The translations under genes and the position numbers were made by a program. The notes beneath the pieces were generated by a model that was not told where the DNA came from, made no database searches, and saw nothing but the letters and a program-made list of their open reading frames with translations. Below, one piece after another: positions 28,778 through 38,233 of a DNA stretch of 64,000 nucleotides. The DNA comes from Branchiostoma lanceolatum (lineage: Eukaryota; Chordata; Leptocardii; Amphioxiformes; Branchiostomatidae): assembly GCF_035083965.1 (NCBI RefSeq), contig NC_089724.1:12518910-12582909 (forward strand). Direction: 5' to 3'. Numbering within the stretch: the stretch's first letter is position 1; each line of letters starts with the position of its first letter.

Positions 28778-29175
28778 AGCAAGATATCATTGCATCATAT
28801 TAAAGCAAAATTTGGTGTTTTCGGCGAGGAATGGATGTCTGCGTTGTTTTAGATTAATACTAGTATTCTGACATCGTACCTGGCAATAGATCTGGTACAA
28901 CTCGCATGTAGGCACAAGGACGCATCTCTATGTGATTATATAAACTTGTATAATAATGATAGAATCGCGATGATATGAGCAACTGTCAGATATCACACCA
29001 GTTGGCTGAAGAAACAATGCTATAACTATATCATTCTGATCTTGATGCGTCTTATGAGAACTTTGAACATGTTAAGATGTCTGTTAACATGAGCGAATGT
29101 ACAACACCTATACGCGCCAGACAATGATTGCGGCTAAGATTGACAGACCCTGTTTTATGCACACTTCTGGGTGTA

Positions 29176-30254
29176 ACGTTGGGTAACATAAATTCGTGGG
29201 GTACTTAAATTCGGGATTTTTCGAAAACGGGGTATTTAGGTATATGTGCTAGATGCAACATCAGTAATACCGCTAGAAATGCAAACTTGACAGACTAACG
29301 CATTCAGAACACTGTCTGAAAAGCTTTGATAACCATGCATTAGAAGTTGGCGACGTCAAAAACTCTCCGTCCCTTATTGACAGAGTCTGGGGGCTTCGTG
29401 GGAGACTCACACTGCACGGTTGTTCGCTGGTTTATAAGACAAATGTCACATCTCCTGCCTGCTAAACACAATTATTTACAAGACAACTTATTACAATCTC
29501 TTTTGCTAACCTGCAACTGGATTCTAAGTGTGATCAATCATCAAAACTCCTCTTTGTTGCTACAACCTACGGCACGTGTATTTTCCCGCCGCCATATTGT
29601 TACCCAGAATCATGTCGTCAAGCAGACGACAAAAGGTTTGTGAGGAACACTTTTTTGTCTAAATGTTGCGTGTGATAGTGGACTGAAGACGATATTTTCC
29701 TCAAAGTTTGCTCCTAACACAACAAGGAACACGTGGACATAGTAGTATAAACATTACTACGGCATCCAGCTAACTTGCCATGAATAATGTACACGTTGCC
29801 ATGACGGTGGGGATCGACTTTGAGTGACGTTCTACCGACTCAACAAACGGGATGTTAGCAAAGGCCTGATGTGTGCGGTGCGGCCGTTTTTTCGTGTATT
29901 TTTTTACTTGGACACGTCTATATCCATAGCACTCTCCTCAAACCAAGGATGGAACGAATAGCTGCTGTATAAAATGTGATTAGCGGTAAGATATTCAAGA
30001 CGAATCTTCTCTCCCGAATTAATGTGCACCCCTGTCCGACAGCACCGTCATTGTGCGTGCGGCGGACGGTAGTTTTAAGTTGAAATATTATGGTGTCAGC
30101 ACGACTAGAGACAAAATCTACCATATATATGATTAGTGCAAAGATAGTAAATGATACTGACAGAATAATAGAAAAAAAGGATGGTTTATTGTTCTGCTAG
30201 ATTGATTTCAGTCAACCATTATCGGAAAAATCCCGAATTTATGTTACCCAACGT
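29176..30254. mobile_element. Non-autonomous DNA transposon, 1079 bp (copy B)
   Basis: Same termini and body as 7887-8976, flanked by TA (29174-29175, 30255-30256). The sister spacers hold the uninterrupted site (GGGTGTAATAAGT near 44493 and GGTATAATAAGT near 36238), which confirms both ends and the TA duplication. Confidence 0.92.
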
Positions 30255-30259
30255 TAATA

Positions 30260-31130
30260 GGTCTATCAGTATATCACAACTTTATCACTTGTAAACATGA
30301 CTGGTATTAAACAGCCAAGAGGTGCTGTTATATCATTGATATAAAAACGTTGCGAGAAAAGATTAAGTGTCCATGGGCTACTGAAGGTGAACAGTGACAG
30401 GAGTCTAGCGATGGAATAAACTATGGATTTAGAGCTAGAAGGCTACGTCGTTGTGGCGTGCGTGGTGATGCTCACATCCATTCGTGAGGAATACGCAGCC
30501 CTATGCCAACTGAGTACATGCATATGTGACGTTACCCAAATAATTTGATAAGATGTGCATGCTTGTAGCGATCCGTAAGTGATCAAAACATTAACTTCAT
30601 TGGACATACTTGAGACTGTACTGCTACTGTAGTGTGAGACGCTGCATGGTTTTGTCTGATGTGTGGAAGCTGAACTGTGAACAAATCCGACTTTTTCTAC
30701 TAATGTTGTTTCTTCGTCGCTTCGTTTCGGGCTAGAATAGATAATGTTAGTCAGAATTTCACCCTTCCATGACCTGTTCTCTGATAGCTCTGTCTGACTT
30801 TGTACTCTTCTTTGCGACGACCTTGTCACCGTTTGCCCCCACGACCTTTGCGCTTATAATTAGGGTCAAGGTGCATTTTCACTTCCGGGTATGTTGGCAT
30901 CCCCCGGCTTCCACAGACACAAGTAGACCGTGGTAGGTTTTTCATGATACAGCAGCTTTGACCTTTGCACAGAGATACGAGAGATATCAAAACGTGGTAG
31001 TTGTAAGGTTGGTACTGTTGGTATAGTACAGGATGTATTACATGCACGTATGTCAGCTACCTGTTAATGGATCTTAATGTAGGCGCCCTAATCTTGATCC
31101 TGACCAAAACAGGGGCAGCTTGACCCCCTC
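30260..31130. promoter_or_regulatory. Conserved block upstream of decarboxylase copy 2
   Basis: Matches blocks at ~36240-37130 and ~44500-45640 in the same order, including 'cagaatttcacccttccatgacctg', then 'cagcagctttgacctttgcac', then 'gttgtaaggttggtactgttggtatag'. Each lies 0.25-1.2 kb before exon 1 of copies 2, 3 or 4. It may hold the promoter or 5' exon, or may simply be part of the duplicated unit. Confidence 0.4.
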
Positions 31131-31378
31131 CCCATGAATAGTTCGCAATTCGAACTTCGTCCTCGTCCTCGGCATAAGCCTCAAGCGCCAAGCCTCTGCA
31201 CGTAAAAGAACCCGACACACTTATGGAGAAGAGTAGGGGTGACCCGGTGTGTTTGGCCCAAAACGCGAGCCGTAGCAAAGCCGCATTGCACTAACTATAG
31301 ACTACCTGTAGACGGCTTTTCACCTCAGTTGAGGATGCCTGCTTAACCTACCTGTTATGTTCGAATTCCTTCCAGGCA

Positions 31379-32896
31379 ATGGCAGAAACAAATCACAACC
31401 TTCCTCAGAGGCTAGCAGACCTGAAACTGAAGACCTCTGTTTTAGAGGTCAAAGAAGTCGACCGGGATGCCATGACAAAGAAGACCGTCAAGTTAATTAA
31501 CGCATATGATGACAACGTAATGAAATTGACCAGCGGACCGATCAAGATGTTGGACCAGGGAAGCCTCGAAACTATGGGAGACATCAGCGAAACCCCAGTT
31601 GACTTTGGTGAGCAAAATTATCAAATACAGTCTCCTTTAGTTCGAAGAGGAATTGGTAACAGTAAAAAGAACAGATGGTATGATTACATAGACACAGAAT
31701 ACTGTTAGTAGAAGTACCCGGCCGTCGAAGAGGGGTACAAGACGCGAATTGATATATATCAATTGTTAGATGGGGCATTGTTAAGTGCAGGGATGCACCA
31801 CGACAAATAATTGGTTGACATAAAATTCATTATCAACAGCTTCTCTTTATTCCTGTATATGTACAGACTCCGTAATGCAGGACCTCAGTGACTGTTTGTT
31901 AAGTGCCGGAGACAACAACGGCCATCCGATGTTCCTTGGCTTCATTCCGTGTGGCGATGGGACATATCCCGCAACCCTGGGTGGTTTCCTTCCTGCAGCC
32001 TTCACTACGTACTCAGGTGTGTACATAACCTTGTACCTGGAGACGTTTGACTTAAGCAGTACTGTAATATTGTTTCCATTCAGGAGTACGAGTTTACATG
32101 GAAAGTTGAAAAACACCTACCTCTCAACGCATCGAATACCCAAAAGACCAAAACAGCAGATCAATAGAGCATATTTCTCTTACTTGTGGGACGGGGCTGG
32201 GGTGAAACTGAAAAATAAGATACTTACCTTACATGTTTCAATAAACACTGCAGTGGTTCATTTGGAGAGCCCAGCAGCCGTCCAGATGGAAAACAGGCTG
32301 ATCAAATGGGTGGCAGACCTGTTCGGCTACCCCGCAGGGCACGCCGGGAACATCTCATCTGGAGGTTCTCTCGCCACTCTCACTGCGTTAGCTGTCGCAC
32401 GGGATAGCAGGGAGCTCAAAGCCTCAGACTTTCACAGGTATGTGTTTTTGTGTGCTCAAGTTGTATAAGCTATTCTTGGAATCCCGTAAATAGTTATAAT
32501 TTCAGCTTTTCACGGGACTCAGATGGCCAACGCTAACTCAGAATGACAATAATTGAACCACCAATAATAGTTGATGAAATCTACTTTTATTTCTCTCCAC
32601 AGATGTGTGATTTATTGTAGTGAGTTCACCCATTATGCTGTGCAGAAGGGACTTCGGGCCGTTGGCATGCGGGAGGCTATTCTGAAGAAAACTCCAGTGG
32701 ACCAGTCGTACAGGATGACAGCAGCGGCTCTTGAACGGCAGATCAAGGAAGACACGGAAGTGAGACAATTCCGTCAATTCATGGATGGGAAATTCTACTA
32801 CCACATAACTTCTCTTTATTGTAGACCTCTTCATGTCTCTGTATTATCCATAGTCATACTTGTCTGTTATTATCTCCATGAAAAATATCTTTGGCG

Positions 32897-32931
<35 letters not shown>

Positions 32932-35676
32932 GTGTTTGTGTTTTCGGATATTTGTAGTCAGCATAACTCAAGACCCTCTGGATGGATTATAATGATATTT
33001 GGTATGTGGGTAGATGTTGGGAAGAGAGAGGTCATGAGTATTTTTCGCCCCCCTGATATGTGACCTTGGTACTGCAGCAGATATTCCTTTTTTTGTATCT
33101 TTTGACTTGGACGTGCTATGGTCTTGATTTGTTTGGTTGCAGGTACCTTGTGGTGTAAGGAAGACGTGGTGTAGGTTTGGGCCCCTTTACAGCTTGCTCT
33201 GGAACTGCAGGGGCGTTTTGGTCAAAAAGGAGAATAACTAAACAAATGAACGACGGATTTCCATGGATTTCCATGGTATTTAGTATGGAGGTACCTTAGA
33301 CAGAGATGTACACAATGACACGCAAGTTATGCAAATTGGAACTTAATTTGCATAACTAATGAGGAAAATCTATATTTGCGGTGTTTTCCATTATATGACT
33401 CAAATACAGTAGTTATGGCAGGTGAAATATTAACAGATGAAAATTATGGAAATAAATTTCCAATTTGAATAATTAGTACTTAAAGGAGTCCTTAAGTCCA
33501 GAGGGGGGAGTTATTTTCCAATAGATTATAATTTTAGGGAGTGAAAATGAATACTTTTTACAGTATAAGATAAAGTACCCACTAGTCCCGTGCGCATCAA
33601 AAAGCATTCAGTATTCTACCGAATTCCCCAGGTGACCCTCTATTTTCTGATTTATAAGATTAAAAAACCTCAGCCTATGGCTTATTACAATGTGCCTGAT
33701 AAGGCCTGACAAAAGCTACATTACAGAAAGAATGTCAGAGTGGTTAAGAAAAACATGTCTTGCTTTGTGTACTTTTATATCTTATATTAACAATTGGCCG
33801 TCTTATTGTGCGTAACCCCCTCATCTATGCCAAGGTTCTGCAAGGGTTTAGTGAGTATATAATTGTCTTAGAAACACACCTTGTGTAATTCTCCATAAGC
33901 AGAATTCTGTAAAAAGTCGGCTGATTATGTATGCATTAATACAGTGATCTAGTGGAAAACAACACCGCCCCTTGGAGTGTAGGACTCCTTTCAGTGCCAT
34001 AATTCACCCAAGTGATATATGATTGTACTGTCAACATTGTGACCTATGTAAGTCAGTTAAAGATGTACATGACCAAGCATAGATTATGCAAATTCAAAGT
34101 CATTTGCATAATCGACATATTTCTATACATATGAGGTCTCCGAACTCTTTAATCCTATAAGCGCTGCTTTACTCCTATACCAGACAAAATTAATGCTCGT
34201 ATAGGTTTGCTGACGGAACAAAACCTTACTTTATTGTAACTTACTTACAACAAGGAGGTTATATAGCTAGGTCTATATAACCTCCTTGCTTACAACCAGG
34301 CCGGTTTGCTGCCCTTCCTGGCCGTGGCAACTGTGGGCACCACGCTGACCGGAAGTGTGGATCCTGTGGACGACATCGCTGATGTGTGTGAGCGTCACCA
34401 ACTCTGGCTCCACGTTGATGCCGCCTATGGAGGGTTTTTCGCGCTCTGTGACGAAATGAAACAGCTGTTTGTTGGTGTGGAACGGAGTGATTCAATAGTG
34501 GTCAACCCACACAAAGGTCTGTATCAAGAACTTAAGCGAAACTTATTCGTTATCCACAAATTGTTATTTGTAGTGAAATATATTGTCCTGCTCTAATATG
34601 GAAATAGTTTAATTCAACTCCATGCTCCTACGTTTATGCCACTAACCTTAACTTTATCCTCAGGGCTTTTCGTACCTAGTGGTGTCGGAGTTCTTGTGGT
34701 GAAAGACGGAAAGAAGCTCCAACAGTGCTGCTCCTTTGAGCAAACAACCAACGTGTACAAGGGAATGCAGTTCTTTTCAGCTGAACATCTGTCCCCATGT
34801 GAGCTGTCCTTTGAACTGTCCCGGTCTTTCAGGTGAAATGTCTTTGGTAATTGATAGTCGCTATCACATTTCAAGTAGATCACCTTTACGTTCTATAGAA
34901 TTTCCTTTTCTTTCCTTTAGCTAATGATAATACAGTTGTTGATAGATTGGCCGTTTCCTTTCCGGTGCCTATTTACAAACTCGCCCTCAATTTTTTTTAT
35001 TCCTTAATACTTAATATAAGGGCATCAGAACTTCAGTTATATAGAGCTTCGTTTGGCAAACGTTTCAATCCTTTAAGTCTTAAACGGAAACCATGGAAGA
35101 CTCTGTTGTGCTGTTCCTTATAGAGGTGCTCAGATGTGGCTTCCATTGAAAGTGTTTGGTGTTGGAGTTTTCCGTGCGGCCCTGGAAGAGAAACTCTTAC
35201 TGGCACGTTACTTCTACGGGAAGCTAAAAGGTACTGAACGGACATTTTGTCTCAATGTTTGGGATGGATGGATGTCATCGTACCCGTGTTTTTTAAAAAC
35301 CAATTCCAGGCACACTTTTCTGTGGGATTGGTATCTTCCTTTGGAATGCATTTGTCTTTGATTGATTTCATTCCCAGTTGAACTAAAACTAAACTTTTTT
35401 AAATCGATAGAAACTGGAGAATTCGAGCTACCGTTAGAGCCGGAGCTGTCCGTGGTCGTCTTTCGGGCTACAGCGCCACCTGGCGTCGATATCAACAACT
35501 TCAACCAGCAGCTTCTGAACGACCTGGTTTCTGACGGGAAAATCTTCATGACGGCCGCTACACTCAACGGCCAGTTCTACCTGCGTGTCTGTGTCCTGTG
35601 CTTCAGGACCCACATTGAGCATATCGATCTGTGCTGCTCCTTGATCCGAGAGAAACGTGCTCATCTGTGGAAGTAA
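31379..35676 (+). CDS. PLP-dependent group II decarboxylase paralogue 2, 492 aa
   Basis: Exons: 31379-31607, 31867-32016, 32254-32437, 32603-32759, 34300-34516, 34664-34832, 35124-35230, 35411-35676; all phases agree. Exon 3 begins VVHLESPAAV rather than GAHLGNPAAV as in copies 1 and 3, a feature shared with copy 4. PLP lysine is K312 in NPHKG. The catalytic-loop position is Tyr344 (NVYKG, codon 34756-34758), so ordinary decarboxylase chemistry is plausible. The stop comes six codons earlier than in the other copies: after HLWK the codon is TAA where copies 1 and 3 have TCG. The loss is confined to the tail. Intron 4 (~1.5 kb) carries a dispersed repeat, a TGTC microsatellite and a small palindrome beside the exon 5 acceptor. 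Confidence 0.93.
32885..33530. repeat. (TGTC)n and dispersed repeat in intron 4 of copy 2
   Basis: TGTC repeats (~32898-32933) precede 'agtcagcataactcaagacc...gatgatatttggtatgtggg'. Related text occurs at ~37375-37870, ~38700-39240 and ~48350-48870. An interspersed element, also present in intron 4 of copy 4. Confidence 0.6.
34251..34288. repeat. Perfect 16-bp hairpin beside a splice acceptor
   Basis: CAAGGAGGTTATATAG, six bases, then its exact inverse. It ends 12 bp before exon 5 of copy 2. A damaged version precedes exon 5 of copy 3 (~42423-42450), while copies 1 and 4 lack it. TTACAA flanks both sides, so it looks like a tiny insertion with a target duplication. Confidence 0.7.
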
Positions 35677-36013
35677 TTCCATTTGGATGCCTAAAATATC
35701 ATTGCATATTAAAAGCAACATTTGGTATTTTAGGCGAAGCACGGATATCTGCGTTGTTTAAGATCTATATTCTGACATCGTACTTGGCAATAGATTTGGT
35801 ACAACTCGCTTGTAGGCACCTTCCTATGTGATTATATATACTTGTAGAGTAATGATAGAATCGCGATGATATGAGTAACTGTCAGATGTGACACTGGATG
35901 GCTGAAGAAATAGTAGTATAACTATATTATTTTGATCTTGATACATCTTATGATGAATTTGAACATATATGTATGTTTTACATCCGTGAATAATTTCATC
36001 AGCTTGGCGAATG

Positions 36014-36151
36014 ACTGAATAGCAAGGTTCTTTTATTCACAACCAAGCATTTTACTAGTCAGTATTGCCCTGATGAAGATGGCTGACAGCTGTCGAAACG
36101 TCGGCTCTTGTAAAATGCTTGGTTGTGAATAAAAGAACCTTGCTATTCAGT
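36014..36151. repeat. Foldback with hammerhead-like core (Penelope-like 3' end)
   Basis: Perfect 42-bp arms at 36014-36055 and 36110-36151 (ACTGAATAGCAAGGTTCTTT and inverse). The loop contains CTGATGA (36070-36076), then GATGGC..GCTGTC (pairing with wobbles), then GAAAC (36095-36099). This order resembles the hammerhead ribozyme core found in Penelope-like elements. One extra A after CTGATGA departs from the consensus, so activity is uncertain. Confidence 0.55.
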
Positions 36152-36365
36152 TATATGTATGTTTACATGAGGGAAATTATAAGCGTAAGACAATGATTGT
36201 GGCTAAGATTGCCAGACCTTGTTTTATGCACTTCAGGGTATAATAAGTCTATCACTCTATCGCAACTCTATCCCAAACATGGATAGTATTAAATAGAGGT
36301 TCTGTTATATCATTGATATAAAAGCGTTGCGAGAAAAGATTAAGTATCCCAGGGCTACTAAAATA

Positions 36366-36474
36366 AACAGTAACTGGGGTCTAGCGATAAAACAAACGAT
36401 GGGTTTAGAACTTGAGGGATAAACAGTGACTGGGGTCTAGCGATAAAACAAACGATGGGTTTAGAACTTGAGAT
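36366..36474. repeat. 56-bp tandem duplication
   Basis: The segment 'aaacagt(a/g)actggggtctag...gatgggtttagaacttgag' is present twice in a row, differing at one visible base. The related spacers at 30.4 and 44.6 kb have one copy, so it arose after the gene duplications. Confidence 0.8.
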
Positions 36475-37263
36475 ATACGTCGTCCTGGGGTGGTGACTCA
36501 CATCCATTCATGAGGAATAAAAAAGGCCCTTTGCCAATAGAGTATTTGGCTGAAGGCACCAAAAAGGCTTACATATGTACGTAAATAATTTGATAAAATG
36601 TACATGCTTGTAGCGATCCGTTAGTGATCAAAACATTAACTTCATTGGACATACTGCGAGACCGATTTATCTGTGTGGAAGCTGAACCGTGACCGGATCC
36701 ACCTTTCTCTACCAATGTTGTTTGTTTTGCTTCGGGCTAAAAGAGATAACGTCAGAATTTCACCCTTCCATGACCTGTTCTGTGACATCTCTACCTTTGT
36801 TCGTGCTTCTCTTTGTGACGACCTTGTCACCAGTTGCCCCCATGTCCTTCACACGCTTGAATCACTTCTGGGTATGTTGGCATACCTCAGCACAAACACA
36901 GGTAACTGTTACACCGTGGTAGATTTCTTATACAGCAGCTTTGACATTTGCACAGATCTAGGAGAGGTATCAAAAAGTGGCAGTTGTAAGGTTGGTACTG
37001 TTGGTATAGGACGGACTATTTTACATGCAAGTATGTCAGCTACCTGAATGTAGGTGCATAATCTTGATCCTGACCAAAACAGGTGCAGCTTGCTTTACTC
37101 CCCTCCCCATACATAGTTAACAACTTCACCTCCATCCTAAACGTGGTTGCCATCCGCTTTGCTATGTTTTTCTTCCATTTGTAACGTCATACGGTATCCA
37201 CAGTCATACCACCGTGTACGTTGTATCGCAATGGTTACACACTGGATTCCAGCCTTTCTTTGC

Positions 37264-37312
37264 CAAGTAGGTTGTGTGTATGTGCGCGCCTGTGTGTGCG
37301 TGTGTGTGTGTG

Positions 37313-37364
<52 letters not shown>

Positions 37365-37366
37365 CA
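37264..37366. repeat. (GT)n microsatellite
   Basis: About 100 bp of nearly pure GT with a few GC interruptions. Apparent His/Thr or Val/Cys frames across it are artefacts. Confidence 0.95.
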
Positions 37367-38233
37367 CACGATAACTCGAGAATAGCTGGGTGGATTATCT
37401 TGATGGTATGTTGGTAGGTCTTTATAAAACTCCGAAATGATTAGATTTTTGGGCCCCTAATTTGCATAATTAATGAGGAAAGTTTATAAATCCGCTGCAT
37501 TCCATGATAGGACTATTAAAAATGTCATATATGTAACCGAGGGACATTGTAAGATGAAACTTATGCACACCTAATTTGCACAATTTTTGAGAAAATGCTG
37601 TAACTCCTTATTGGTAAATAACTGGAACTTCATACTCGTGGCATTTAGAAGTTATATGAAGCTGAACATGGTTGAATATAGATTATGCAAGTGAGCGCCT
37701 AATTTGCATGATTGATCAGAAAATGCTAGGATAGCCTTCTTTTTTAAGATAACACTGTCATACTTAAGACAACGTCTGCTATTTTAGTGGAGAAGATGAT
37801 CAACCGATATAATTCATGTGAATAATGACGTTATTTGTATGATAAATGAGAAACACTCATAATACATCAGTGAATGGCCGTGAGAATAGTAGTTGAATGA
37901 TTTTATACTTTTTTTTTTTGTGGGGATCTTGATTCCCGGAATGTCATTGTCATTGATAAAAGCTGCCCGACAGTTATCATTGATATCTACTGTCGTAGCT
38001 GATCTGTCATGGTTACTAGTATTACCGTCACTCATAACGTTAGCCCATGTTATAACATTATACTCCCTTCCTGTTTTTGCTCTCTGACCTCGACGATTTG
38101 CAAATACAACGGCATATTGATGAGGAGAGGGTGGATCCGGACTTGCAATGATTGCTTGAGGTGCATACATTTCTAATCAACATGTAGGGGAAACAAGTCA
38201 CCTAACGAATCGATATTATTTTCTTTCCAGGCA

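Larger units (their letters stand above)
28778..31378. other. Spacer between decarboxylase copies 1 and 2
   Basis: A copy-1 3' flank (ATTAAA at ~28799) is followed by the 1.08-kb transposon. Then comes a block (30260-31130) shared with the spacers upstream of copies 3 and 4. No coding exon recognised; the open frame on the minus strand at 30443-30829 is not kept in the other spacers. Confidence 0.6.
35677..38233. other. Spacer between decarboxylase copies 2 and 3
   Basis: Contains a copy-2 3' flank (ATTAAA at ~35706), a Penelope-like foldback, a 56-bp tandem duplication, the conserved upstream block, a long GT microsatellite and the A/T-rich dispersed repeat. No coding exon seen. Confidence 0.6.

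Noticed and set aside
30443-30829. 128-codon minus-strand frame between decarboxylase copies 1 and 2
   Set aside because: Equivalent spacers break the frame, so it is duplicated non-coding DNA.
37137-37374. His/Thr-rich and Val/Cys-rich proteins
   Set aside because: Translations of a GT microsatellite.
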